From Stieleria magnilauensis (GTDB taxonomy: Bacteria > Planctomycetota > Planctomycetia > Pirellulales > Pirellulaceae), in contig CP036432.1 in NCBI GenBank assembly GCA_007753675.1, positions 5,058,394 to 5,122,393 on the forward strand: a DNA stretch of 64,000 nt, read 5' to 3'. The notes beneath the pieces are model-generated. The model was not told where the DNA came from and did not search any database. It saw nothing but the letters and a program-made list of their open reading frames with translations. Each line of letters begins with the position of its first letter. Position 1 is the stretch's first letter. A program made the translations under genes and the position numbers. Positions 49,431-59,300 of the stretch are shown here, one piece after another.

Positions 49431-50039
49431 GTGAATACCAACGTCGGAAACATCGAGCAGCAACTCAAGCAGGGCGATTTGTCACTGTTTGCCGATGCAT
49501 TTTCCCGCCATCGCCCCCGATTGTGGCAGATCATCCATTTTCGGCTCAGCGATCAGATTCGCGGCCGCGTTGATGCCGATGATGTCTTACAGGATGTCTA
49601 TTTAGATGCAGAAAAACGACTGAGTCACTTTGTCGAGGGCGATTTCCCGTCACTATTCCTTTGGCTACGACTCGTCACCGGACAGACGCTTAGCCGGATT
49701 CATCGCCGACATCTGGCCACCCAATCACGTTCGACGTTGCGTGAATCCACTCCGAACGACGAAAATCTGTGGGGCAACACCTCGCTGTGTCTTTCACAGC
49801 GTTTCATGGCGCATCTGACTTCACCGAGCCAAGCGGCGGTGAAGGTCGAATTGATTGCGGAGGTGCGATCGGCGCTGAGTGGAATGAGCGAGATGGATCG
49901 CGAAGTCGTTGCGCTGCGTCATTTTGAAGAACTGACCAACCAAGAAGTCGCCATGGAACTTGGCATCACGCCGAAAGCCGCCAGCATTCGGTATGTGCGA
50001 GCGTTGGAGCGGCTGCGGTCGGTGCTGGAGAAGATTTGA
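49431..50039 (+). CDS. ECF-type RNA polymerase sigma factor
   Basis: A 202-residue sigma-70-like ECF factor of the planctomycete type. Region 2 lies at about 20-90 (HRPRLWQIIHFRLSDQIRGR, DADDVLQDVYLDAEKRLSHF) and region 4 at about 135-200 (LSGMSEMDREVVALRHFEEL, QEVAMELGITPKAASIRYVR). It directs RNA polymerase to a dedicated promoter set. The start is a GTG at 49431; the nearest ATG upstream (49396) is in another frame that ends at a TGA formed across this GTG. It lies near a Ser/Thr kinase gene on the same strand, a common planctomycete association. Confidence 0.93.
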   Translation: MNTNVGNIEQQLKQGDLSLFADAFSRHRPRLWQIIHFRLSDQIRGRVDADDVLQDVYLDAEKRLSHFVEGDFPSLFLWLRLVTGQTLSRIHRRHLATQSRSTLRESTPNDENLWGNTSLCLSQRFMAHLTSPSQAAVKVELIAEVRSALSGMSEMDREVVALRHFEELTNQEVAMELGITPKAASIRYVRALERLRSVLEKI

Positions 50040-50070
50040 GTTCCGTTCGTGGCGGAAGTAGGGTGTTGAA

Positions 50071-50165
50071 ATTGAAAAAGTCAAATTGAGAAATGAAAAA
50101 TGCAAAGTGGACAGATCGGTCGCAGTCATTTTTCACTTTTCAGTTGTCAATTTACAATTTTCAAT
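50071..50165. repeat. AT-rich inverted-repeat element, copy 1
   Basis: The left arm at 50071-50102 begins ATTGAAAAAGTCAAATTGAG. The right arm at 50127-50165 ends TCAATTTACAATTTTCAAT and is its imperfect reverse complement. The AT content contrasts sharply with the surroundings. A related element lies at 52151-52300, on the other side of the EF-hand gene. Confidence 0.75.
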
Positions 50166-50272
50166 CTGCGCCGGAATCTTTCAAAAATCTTTCTGAGTTT
50201 CCGGTAGATGTTTGCTCGTGGTGGGGTTTAAGCCCGTGAATCCTCCTCTCTAAACATCCCACGGGACTCGTC

Positions 50273-52141
50273 ATGAAGCGTCTGTCGTTGCTCACTGTTT
50301 TCTGCGCATTGGCTTTGTTGCTAAGCGAATCACTTGCCAACGCGCAGCCTCCGGGGGGGCGTCCCGGCCAAGGCGGCGGACGACAGGGAGCTGGTCCTGG
50401 CGGTGGACGTGGACCAGGCATGGGGGGCCCCAATGGGCAACCCCGCGGTCAACAAACACCACCGTTGCTTCGCATCTTTGATGCAGATGGCGACGGCGAA
50501 CTTTCGCCGAATGAGATCGACGCGGCATCCGTTGCACTGCGAAAGCTCGATCGGAATGGCGATGGAAAGCTGACCACCGAAGAATTCCGACCAACGGGAA
50601 CAGCCGGATCACAGGGTCGCCAGGGATCAGGCCGCGGAGCACCACGCGGTGCCATGCAAGGTGGCCAGCCTGGTCCCGGTCGTCCCGGTGCCGGCGGTAG
50701 ACCTGCCGGCGGTGGAGGACGCGGCGGCGACCCGGCTCAGGCGGATACTGCGTTCGCCGAGCAAATCATGGCCTTCGATGAAAACAAGGACGGCTCGCTC
50801 GACAAGTCCGAATTGCCCGAGCACATGCATCAAGCGTTTGCAATCGCAGACGCCAATCAAGACGGCTCGCTCGACGAAGCCGAGCGACTTGTGCTGGCGT
50901 CGCAGTTTCGCCGCAACAAACTGAATCCGACCGGCGATGCTCCCGTGAATTCGCCGTCTCAAGCTGGACCGCGTGCCGGTGGTCAGCGTGGTGCCGGTCA
51001 AGCTCGTCCGGGACAGGGCGGCCGGCCTCGTGATCGCGTTCGTCCGCGTGACATCGAATTTAGCGAGAAATTTCCCATCGGAGCCGAACTGCCTGAGGAT
51101 CTGCAGGTCTACAACGTCGATCGGAAGTTGGTGCCAGTGAACAGCATCTTCCAGTCGAAGTACACCGTGATCGTCGGTGGCTGTTTGACATGTCCCGAGT
51201 TCCGAAATTCCTATCCCGAGATTGAGGCGGTCGCCCGCGACTTCAAGGATCGAGGCGTTGATTTTTACTTCCTGTACCAATCGCTGACACACCCAGAGAA
51301 TTGGGGATTCGTGCAACCGTCTTCGATCGAAGACCGATTTGCCCAAGTCGACCATGCCAAGGAACTCTTGCAGACCCAAATCCCGTGGTTGACTGATCCG
51401 ATTGATAACCAGCTAAAGACGTATTTCGTCTTGACTCCGAATTCACAGTTCGTGTTCGACCGGTCGGGCAAAGTGGTGCATCGAAACTCGTGGGGACGCG
51501 GCTCAAGCCTGCGTGAATCGCTGGAGCCCCTGGTTGGCAAGCCGGAAACACTGACCACCGTCCAAGACCTGAACCTGCCACGTTTCGAACGTCACCTGAC
51601 ACCCCAAAGCGAAATGCTGTTGGAACGAGTCAGCGTGGAAGGGAAAGCGATTGCGTTGCGGGTCGAGTCTGGCGGGGAAACCAACCCCGTCTCTGCATTG
51701 CGTTCAATCGATTTCCATCCGTCCAATCGTTATGTGAAACTTCGACCGGAAGCAGACCGACAATTGCTCGAGACCGGGACGGGGACACTGTATCTTGGTT
51801 TTCGCCAAGACCCGGTGCTGGGAGCAAGTTGGAATAACCTGGCTAGTCCACCCGAGTATAAGATCGTTGCCGACGGTGCGACGGTCTCACCCGCCACGGG
51901 GCATTCCAAGCGATTGGACGTCGAATCCGACAATGAGCCGCGTGAGTTTTTGGTCGACGTGAAGGACTGGCACTCGGACGAACCGATTTCGGTCAAGATC
52001 CAGTACTTTGCGTGTAATAAAGAAAAAGGTTGGTGCAAGTCCGTGCAACAAGAATTCACTGTTTGGCTGGACGAAGATGAATCGGCCGGAATGGTCAACG
52101 GGCGGAGTCATTTTCCAGGCGGTGGCAGGAGGCGGAATTGA
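50273..52141 (+). CDS. Exported EF-hand protein with thioredoxin-fold, deiodinase-like domain
   Basis: A 622-residue exported protein. The signal peptide ends near residue 24. A Gly/Pro/Arg-rich linker alternates with four EF-hand loops (DADGDGELSPNE at 70, DRNGDGKLTTEE at 93, DENKDGSLDKSE at 169, DANQDGSLDEAE at 193). From about 285 a redoxin fold resembles iodothyronine deiodinases: GGCLTCPEFRNSYPEIEAVA, with Cys307 where animal enzymes have selenocysteine, then VDFYFLYQSLTHPENWGF. The C-terminal 200 residues are beta-rich with a Cys pair near 583-588. It probably acts as a periplasmic Ca-binding redox protein; the substrate is unknown. It lies between the ECF sigma factor and the Ser/Thr kinase. 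Confidence 0.82.
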   Translation: MKRLSLLTVFCALALLLSESLANAQPPGGRPGQGGGRQGAGPGGGRGPGMGGPNGQPRGQQTPPLLRIFDADGDGELSPNEIDAASVALRKLDRNGDGKLTTEEFRPTGTAGSQGRQGSGRGAPRGAMQGGQPGPGRPGAGGRPAGGGGRGGDPAQADTAFAEQIMAFDENKDGSLDKSELPEHMHQAFAIADANQDGSLDEAERLVLASQFRRNKLNPTGDAPVNSPSQAGPRAGGQRGAGQARPGQGGRPRDRVRPRDIEFSEKFPIGAELPEDLQVYNVDRKLVPVNSIFQSKYTVIVGGCLTCPEFRNSYPEIEAVARDFKDRGVDFYFLYQSLTHPENWGFVQPSSIEDRFAQVDHAKELLQTQIPWLTDPIDNQLKTYFVLTPNSQFVFDRSGKVVHRNSWGRGSSLRESLEPLVGKPETLTTVQDLNLPRFERHLTPQSEMLLERVSVEGKAIALRVESGGETNPVSALRSIDFHPSNRYVKLRPEADRQLLETGTGTLYLGFRQDPVLGASWNNLASPPEYKIVADGATVSPATGHSKRLDVESDNEPREFLVDVKDWHSDEPISVKIQYFACNKEKGWCKSVQQEFTVWLDEDESAGMVNGRSHFPGGGRRRN

Positions 52142-52150
52142 AGGGAAGGA

Positions 52151-52300
52151 ATTGAAAAAGGTAAATTGAAAATTGGAAACTGCAAATTGGAGAGGATCGT
52201 TTCAGTGCTTACGTAGATTCGCTTTTGCGGTGACCACTGATCTGCCAATGATGTTATCCACGGTTGCTCCTCCGTTAATTTACAATTTAACTTTTTCAAT
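52151..52300. repeat. AT-rich inverted-repeat element, copy 2
   Basis: ATTGAAAAAGGTAAATTGAA plus AATT (52151-52174) pairs with AATTTACAATTTAACTTTTT plus CAAT (52277-52300) with two mismatches in 24. The outer sequence is nearly the same as in the element at 50071-50165. It occupies the gap before the kinase gene and might affect its expression. Confidence 0.85.
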
Positions 52301-52388
52301 CTAACTCTCGTGATTTCACCCCTGCAAGAGGATTCCCGGCATCTCAACCGACGACGACATTTCAATCGACGACGACACCTACGCCACC

Positions 52389-54953
52389 GTGGACATCCTC
52401 GCCAGCGATTTCGTGGCACGCTATCGCAACGGTGATCGACCCACCGTAGAAGAGTACGCGAATCGTCATCCCGATCTGAGCGAGTCCATCCGGCGCGTCT
52501 TTCCGCTGGTGCTCTCGGTCGAAAAGGTCAAGGTTGATCAACAATCCGAAGGCGACGGAAGTGCAACACTTGCCGGGCGAGTGTTTGAACGACTTGGTGA
52601 TTTCCGGCTGCTGCGAGAGATCGGACGTGGCGGCATGGGGATCGTCTACGAGGCGGAACAGGAGTCGCTCGGACGCCGTGTCGCGATCAAGGTTCTGCCA
52701 AAGCAGTCTTTACTGGACGACGATGCGTTGCAACGTTTCCGGCGAGAAGCCAGCACCGCGGCGGCGATGCATCATTCCAACATCGTGCCTATCTTCGGGA
52801 CGGGCCAATGTGATGGAACTCATTATCTGGTGATGCAACTGATTCGAGGCGAGTCGCTCGATCGTCTCATCTCGACCGCAGAGACGCACGGCAAAGCGTC
52901 GGAACCACCCTCCGGCGATGGTAGCGACAAGTCGAGCAACGAGACGCCAATCCAAACATCCGATTGTCGCGCCGCGGCTGAAATCGCCGCCCAGATTTCC
53001 GACGGACTGGCTTACGCTCACGGAAACGGCGTCCTCCATCGTGACGTGAAACCCGCCAATATCCTTCTCGACGAAGATGGCGTCGCCCAGCTGACCGACT
53101 TCGGAATTGCGCGGAACACGCGGGACGATCCGACCATGACGCAAGCACTCAGCGGCAGCCCTCGCTACATGGCACCGGAACGCTTTCAAGGCCAATCGGA
53201 TCAGCGGTCCGACGTGTACGGTGTTGGATTGACGCTCTACGAAATGCTCGCCGGAACCCCCGCATTCAAAGACCTGACTCCACATCAACTGCCCGAGGCT
53301 ATCAAGCTTCATCTGATCAAGCCACTGAAGGAGGTTCGCGACGACGTCCCCCCGGACTTGCAAACGATCGTCGCCAAAGCGATCAATCCCGAGCCGGCAC
53401 ATCGGTATCAATCCGCGTCCGATTTGCGTGACGATCTGAATCGTTTTTTGAAAGACGAGCCGATTCTTGCTCGACGCACCACGGCGTTGCAGAGACTGGT
53501 TCGTTGGCGTCGTCGCAACCCGAAACTCGCCGGCGTCACGGGCATCGCCATCGCATCGATGCTGACTGCGACCGTCGCGTCGTCGGTCGGCTTCGCGATG
53601 ACATCCGCCGCCAACAAGCGGACCAGCAAGGCACTTGCACAGTCCGAACAGACCGTCGAACTCGCACTGCAATCGCTCGACGGCGTTGTGGACGTCGTTT
53701 CCATTCCGGCTTCGGCGATGGGCGAAGCGGACATGGGAGAGTTGGATTCAGCACTGTTTCTGCTGAACCCATCACCGCATGCGGCACGCGTGTTGGAAAA
53801 CATCCAGCCACTCTACGAACGCCTTGCCAATCAGGCGCCGACTCGACCAGACATCGTTCGGCAAATGATCGAAGCGAGCCTTCGGCTTTCCAGGATTCAA
53901 CAACAACTCGGACAAACCAACGCTGCGATCACGACGCTCGACGAAAGCATTGAACTATTGCGAACGCGCGGCGACTTGGCCGGTTTGCCGAACAAGGAGC
54001 AACGACTTCTGATCGTGCGTCTGCACAACGAGCTTGGCAAAGTCTATGCACTGAAATTGGACTATGCGAATTCGGACGAAGCCTACGCCATGGCGATCCG
54101 GTCCGGCGAAGCTGTCGCCGATCCCGACGATCGTCTGAAACTGCAACTCGCCTATGCGTTTGTTGCACTCGGTGATCCGCCTCCCCAGCGTCGTCGCGAC
54201 CAAACCCGATTGCCCATTGAATCGCGAATCGCCCGTGAGCGATTGTCGACAGCCAAAACGCTCCTTCGCGAATTAAATCCTTCGCTGCATGAGGCCAGTG
54301 AAGTTGCCGTGCTGCGCGCGCGGATTCACCTCGCCGATTCACGCCGAGCAAAGCGGCCCGCGATTCGACAGTCCGAGTTCTTATCCGCCACCGACATCCT
54401 GCGTGAACGACTGACTCAATCACCAGACGATGCCCGCGTTCGGTTTGCCTTGGTCGAAGTACTCGCCAGCGTGAATCTGCGCCGACAGTTCGGTTCGCAA
54501 CGGATGGCCGACGAAGCGGGCGAGCGACTTCATGAAGCGCTCGCCGAATTAGAACCGCTCCGATCGATCAATCCCAAGACGCAACTGTTCGCGGTCTCCG
54601 AAGTCCACATTCTGCACAAGCTATCCAACCTCGCTCGTTCGAACGGCGACTTCGACCTTACACTCGAACGCCTCGCAAAAGCAATTGCCATCCAGTCGTC
54701 GTTGGTCGATGCATCGCCCGGCAGCATGCCCCACCGATGTTGGCGAGCGCTGCTGTACAGAAGTCTCGCTGAAGTTCACCGACGGCAAGGCGACACCGAC
54801 GCAGAACGTGAAGCAATCGGCGCTGCGGTTGCCGACTTGGACGCGATCGCCCCAGAGTCGAAGGCTCATCCGTTCGCAGTTCAGACTCAACAGATCATTC
54901 AAAAGCTGTCCACCGAAGGAATCGACGATCCAGCGAACAGCGACACGCTGTAG
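52389..54953 (+). CDS. Membrane Ser/Thr protein kinase with TPR-like extracytoplasmic domain
   Basis: An 854-residue PknB-type kinase. Residues 8-45 are the planctomycete kinase leader (FVARYRNGDRPTVEEYANRH). The kinase domain covers about 72-350, with IGRGGMGIVYEAE, catalytic Lys101, HRDVKPANIL (Asp219), DFG (Asp237) and SPRYMAPERFQGQSDQRSDV, so it looks active. A membrane helix lies near 381-405 and is followed by TPR-like helices to the end. It should phosphorylate Ser/Thr in response to an external signal. The start is a GTG; upstream the frame is open only 26 codons and lacks ATG, GTG or TTG, though it carries two Ser/Thr-Asp-Asp-Asp repeats. It may partner with the nearby ECF factor. 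Confidence 0.92.
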   Translation: MDILASDFVARYRNGDRPTVEEYANRHPDLSESIRRVFPLVLSVEKVKVDQQSEGDGSATLAGRVFERLGDFRLLREIGRGGMGIVYEAEQESLGRRVAIKVLPKQSLLDDDALQRFRREASTAAAMHHSNIVPIFGTGQCDGTHYLVMQLIRGESLDRLISTAETHGKASEPPSGDGSDKSSNETPIQTSDCRAAAEIAAQISDGLAYAHGNGVLHRDVKPANILLDEDGVAQLTDFGIARNTRDDPTMTQALSGSPRYMAPERFQGQSDQRSDVYGVGLTLYEMLAGTPAFKDLTPHQLPEAIKLHLIKPLKEVRDDVPPDLQTIVAKAINPEPAHRYQSASDLRDDLNRFLKDEPILARRTTALQRLVRWRRRNPKLAGVTGIAIASMLTATVASSVGFAMTSAANKRTSKALAQSEQTVELALQSLDGVVDVVSIPASAMGEADMGELDSALFLLNPSPHAARVLENIQPLYERLANQAPTRPDIVRQMIEASLRLSRIQQQLGQTNAAITTLDESIELLRTRGDLAGLPNKEQRLLIVRLHNELGKVYALKLDYANSDEAYAMAIRSGEAVADPDDRLKLQLAYAFVALGDPPPQRRRDQTRLPIESRIARERLSTAKTLLRELNPSLHEASEVAVLRARIHLADSRRAKRPAIRQSEFLSATDILRERLTQSPDDARVRFALVEVLASVNLRRQFGSQRMADEAGERLHEALAELEPLRSINPKTQLFAVSEVHILHKLSNLARSNGDFDLTLERLAKAIAIQSSLVDASPGSMPHRCWRALLYRSLAEVHRRQGDTDAEREAIGAAVADLDAIAPESKAHPFAVQTQQIIQKLSTEGIDDPANSDTL

Positions 54954-55153
54954 TGGAAGAATGTATCCAGGGGTAGTTGACCGAGAACGGTTCCGTGGTT
55001 TCCGCCCCCCTGTTCGTCTCCCCGCCCGATTCTCATTGGCTTCCGTTGAAAAAGACGTGCCGTCTTGTCGAATGAAGGTCGTGCCGATTCTGCGTTGCGC
55101 GGTTCGGCGACGATTCGGTTTTCGTTTGCATCACGTTTTCCCTTGAGTCCGCC

Positions 55154-56032
55154 GTGTCAACGTTTGTGCCACTCGGGTTCGGTTGGCAGCCAGATCTGCC
55201 CGACGGTCGCGATCGGACGTACCGCGATTGCGAGATCATGGACACGTTAAAACGCTTGCCCGACCCAACGGGAGCAGCGTTGCCGGACGTGGTCGATTTA
55301 CGTCGCGACTGTGGAGGTGTTTATTTCACCGACGTTGATGATCAGGGACCGCTGAACGCTTCGTCGGCGTTTGCCGTGCTGGCAATGGTGGAATACTTCC
55401 AGCGACGGATTCACGCCCGCACCTTCGACGGATCGAAACTGTTCCTGTATCAGGCGACCCGCCATCGCCTGACGGCATCGCAACAGCCGCCGGCCGACGC
55501 GGGCGCCGAGATCCGCGGCACACTGAAGACCCTGATGCAAATCGGGGTGCCGGTGGAAACGCGCTGGCCCTACCAGACGGAACGGTTTGCCACCGAGCCG
55601 AGTCCCTTTGTCGTTGCCGACGCCAAACGGCTCGCCAACGTCCTCTATCTGCGACTGGATGAACCCAACCGCCCGGGCGCGCGAACGTGGGCCATCGTGA
55701 AATCGTTTCTCGCCGCCGGATTCCCCGTCGTCTTCGGCTTTTCGGTTCCCTCCTCGATAACGTTCGACGCCCACATCCCCTACCGCCCCGAGCGCGATGC
55801 CACCCGCGGCGGCCAAACGGTCGTTGCCATCGGGTACCACGCCAACCGCTACGGTCCGGATCAGGATGCGCTGCTGATTCGAAGTTCTTGGGGAAGACGC
55901 TGGGGAGACAATGGGAACGGCTGGCTTCCCGCCGCCTTCATCCGCCGTCAGCTGGCACGCGATTTTTGGACCCTGATTTCAGCGGACTGGCTGGATAGCG
56001 GTGAATTGAGCCGACCGGCAGTCTGCGGATAA
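55154..56032 (+). CDS. C1 (papain-like) family protein with substituted catalytic triad
   Basis: A 292-residue cytosolic protein without leader. The N-terminus GFGWQPDLPDGRDRTY and VVDLRRDCGGVY are typical of bacterial C1A-like peptidases. In VDDQGPLNASSAFAVLAMVE, the oxyanion Gln64 is kept, but Ser70 occupies the catalytic Cys position. In RGGQTVVAIGYHANRYG, Gln221 replaces the catalytic His. In LIRSSWGRRWGDNGNGWLPA, Ser244 replaces the usual Asn. All three triad positions are therefore changed, so I predict a pseudo-peptidase, perhaps a binding or scaffold subunit. The start is a GTG (55154) or the GTG at 55166. It is the first gene of a block continuing with a micro-ORF and a dual protease. 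Confidence 0.85.
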   Translation: MSTFVPLGFGWQPDLPDGRDRTYRDCEIMDTLKRLPDPTGAALPDVVDLRRDCGGVYFTDVDDQGPLNASSAFAVLAMVEYFQRRIHARTFDGSKLFLYQATRHRLTASQQPPADAGAEIRGTLKTLMQIGVPVETRWPYQTERFATEPSPFVVADAKRLANVLYLRLDEPNRPGARTWAIVKSFLAAGFPVVFGFSVPSSITFDAHIPYRPERDATRGGQTVVAIGYHANRYGPDQDALLIRSSWGRRWGDNGNGWLPAAFIRRQLARDFWTLISADWLDSGELSRPAVCG

Positions 56033-56204
56033 CACCGGCGTCCAGACGGCAGCCACCACAGGTTCATTCGTCCGGTTCCTTTCCGTAGTCGATCCGTGGA
56101 TTGACGCTTCAAAATCATCGGCAACCGATCACACCGACAATGCAGAGCATGCGACGGAAGAATTGAAGAGTCAGACGGCTTCGCTGGCGTCTGGGGAGTT
56201 CTCC
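56033..56204. other. Leader before the micro-ORF
   Basis: This 172-base interval separates the C1-like gene from the micro-ORF. The frame of the micro-ORF is open throughout it back into the C1 gene, but no ATG or GTG start is available upstream of 56205; a TTG at 56163 is the only alternative. No terminator-like hairpin is seen, which is compatible with one transcript. Confidence 0.4.
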
Positions 56205-56318
56205 ATGACCTCCGACCAGCAGTTGGCCAAACGGATCAAGTCCGATAATCCAGAAGGCGTCTTGTATGCCCCTGCCGAACGGATGCTCGCTTCGATCCCT
56301 TGTCAAACTCTTGAATGA
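56205..56318 (+). CDS. 37-residue micro-ORF coupled to the protease gene
   Basis: The ORF (MTSDQQLAKRIKSDNPEGVL, then YAPAERMLASIPCQTLE) has a good ribosome binding site (GGGGAG, about 7 bases before the ATG). Its TGA overlaps the ATG of the dual-protease gene as ATGA. This suggests a real translated leader peptide or small subunit that couples translation of the 1240-residue protein, which itself lacks a good Shine-Dalgarno. The sequence is amphipathic and unrecognised. It could be merely an upstream coupling ORF without function as a peptide. Confidence 0.55.
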   Translation: MTSDQQLAKRIKSDNPEGVLYAPAERMLASIPCQTLE

Positions 56319-59300
56319 TCCGACCCATGAGTGACCCGTCGAATTCGCCGATCAATGGTTTCCTGATACGACTGCCCACCGCTGCATCCGGCGCGTTGGC
56401 CGCTTCGGGTGATGCATTGAAAGCCGCCGGCAACGAGTTTGAATTCGAGCCGCTTTTTTCAACGTCCTCATCGACGCTCGGACTCGCCGCAGCCGATGGC
56501 AAGGATTGGATACTCGCGCGGCCCAAGAAATCCTTCGGTGGCGGCAATCCGTGGGACATGGTGCACGAGGCGCGCGAGATGATGGCCGGCGGATTGGGGC
56601 TGGCGTCGGACGCGCCCCCCGACCTGATCGAACCGGATCTTGTGCAGGACTGGTTGCCAACGATTCCCGGACAACCCGCGACACTTGCCGCGGCGGGCGA
56701 GGCTTGTGCATTTGAGGACCAAAATCTAGAGCTGCCCACTCGCCCGGGTCAGTTCGCCTGGCATTTGGGTGACAGGTTTTCCCAGTTGGCCGGCGCCCGC
56801 AATCTGGTCGGTTCCCCCCAGGCGATCGTGCGTGTTGCCCATTTGGATACCGGCTATGACCCCGACCACCAGACCTTGCAAACGGACTTCGTCGAAAACG
56901 GACTTCAGCGCAACTTCATCGACGGCAGTCCATCCAACGATGCGCGTGACCCCGGCAACACCGGCCCGTTGCGAAACCCCGGCCACGGCACGGCGACACT
57001 GGCACTGCTCGCCGGCGGACACCTTCGGTTCAACGGCTCGGGGTATCAATTCGATGGTCTGCTGGGAGGAGCGCCTCAGGCCCGCGTCGTGCCGGTGCGC
57101 GTCGGCAATTCCGTCGTGCAATTGACGACCAGCAGTGTCGCTCGAGGCATTCAATACACGGTCGAACTGTGCACGGAGACACAAACTGCTGTGCACGTGA
57201 TTTCGATGAGCATGGGGGGAGTCGCATCGCAAGCGTGGGCCGATGCGGTCAATCAAGCCTATGAAGCCGGGATCGTCTACGTGGCGGCAGCGGGTAACAA
57301 TTTTTCGGCGGGCTTTTTTGGAGTCCCCACGCACCAAATTGTTTACCCCGCACGGTTCCGACGTGTCATCGCCGCCTGCGGCGTGATGGCCGACCGCACG
57401 CCCTACTACGACCTCAGCTTCGGAACGATGCAGGGCAACTGGGGACCACAATCGGCGATGGCCACTGCGATCAGCGCGTACACGCCCAACGTCCCCTGGG
57501 CCCGCATCGGCTGCAACGAACTGGTCAGCATGGACGGTGCCGGCACGTCATCGGCAACCCCACAAATCGCCGCCGCAGCCGCGTTGTATCTGCAGATCCA
57601 CGCGGACGACTTGTTCGATTCGCAGAAATACCCGGAACCGTGGATGCGTGTCGAAGCGGTCCGCCGGGCGCTGTTTCTGTCGGCCGACAAGACCGCCGAT
57701 GGTGGCAGCCGCGAAAAACTGGGCAACGGCATCCTGCAGGCGCTTCGGGCGTTGGAAGTCGCACCGGCCGACCGCGACACGCTGCGCAAGACTCCGAGGG
57801 ACTCGGCCGGCTTCCCGTTCCTCAACGTCTTGTTCCGACGCGGACTCGCTCCATCGCCGGAAGACAAGATGCTTCAATTGGAAGCCACCCAGCTGATCCA
57901 GCGCTGGAACAGTACTCAGGAAGAAAACCCACTCGATCGAGCCGTCGACGATCCCGATCGGCCCGCCGAAGACGTGTCGCAAGACCAGATCATCGCGTTT
58001 CTCGATCACGTCAGCCAGCACCCTGATGCATCGAAGGTCTTGAAAGCCAGGGCCAAAGAGTACTTGGACGCGACGGCGAGAAAGCCGCCCCGACCGACCC
58101 GACCGAAGCCTCCTGCGACCGAGACGCCGCCGGCGGAAACTGACAAGACCGCTCCGCCGGCGAGCGTTTTCCAACCGCCGTCTCCACCCTTTCGAACCCT
58201 CCGCGCTTACGCCGTCGATCCCAGTCTAACGACGTCCCTGGAAACGGCCGGCATCAGCGAGGTCACACTGAAACTGCCCTGGGAAAAACTTCACCCCGGA
58301 CCGATCGGTGAGTACTTGGAAGTAGTCGATGTCGATCCGCCCAGCGGCTGCTTCTACGAACCGATCGATTTGGATGCCCCGGCCTTGCTGGCCCAGGACG
58401 GATTGCCCCCGTCGGAAGGATCGCCGCAGTTTCATCAGCAGATGGTGTATTCCGTTTGCAGCCTGACGATCAAACACTTCGAACGGGCACTCGGACGCAA
58501 ATCACTGTGGCGACCGGGCCCGCCGGCTGAAGGCGCCCATCGAAAAAACGACGCCCACTTTGTCCCCCGGCTACGCGTCTACCCGCACGCGCTGCGCGAA
58601 GCCAATGCGTATTATTCGCCATCGAAAGTGGCATTGTTGTTCGGCTACTTCAATGCCTCGCGCGATCGCCCCGGCGACCAATTGCCGGGCGGGCGCATCT
58701 TCACCTGTCTATCGCACGACATCATCGCCCACGAAACCACGCATGCCTTGCTCGACGGCATGCACCGTCAGTTTCTGTTGCCCAGTAATCGCGACGTCCA
58801 TGCCTTTCACGAGGGCTTTGCCGATTGCGTCGCAATGTTGCAGCATTTTACGTTTCCAGAACTGGTCACCCATCAGATCGCCAACACACGTGGGGCGATC
58901 GACTCGCAAGAAAACTTACTGGTGCAATTGGCATCCCAGTTCGGTCATGCGACCGGCCGAAGAATGGCACTGCGTGATGCGATCGGCAAAGTCAACCAAG
59001 CCGGACGATGGCAGCTGCGCGAGCCCGACCCGCAGGAATACGAGACCACCGAAGAATCCCACGCCCGCGGACGGATCCTCGTCTCGGCCGTGTTCGACGC
59101 TTTCCTGTCGATCTACAAACGCCGCACCGCCGATTTGCTGCGGTTGGCCACCGGCGGCACGGGCATCCTCAGCCCCGGCGCCATCCACCCCGATCTGGTG
59201 GACCGCCTGGCACGCGAAGTCACACGCTCAGCCCAGCATGTGTTGACGATGTGTATCCGAGCCTTGGATTACTGCCCACCGACCGACATCACCTTCGGCG

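Noticed and set aside
54961-55146. Possible 61-residue rightward ORF before the C1-like gene
   Set aside because: Arg/Val-rich, no Shine-Dalgarno, no recognisable pattern; likely intergenic noise.
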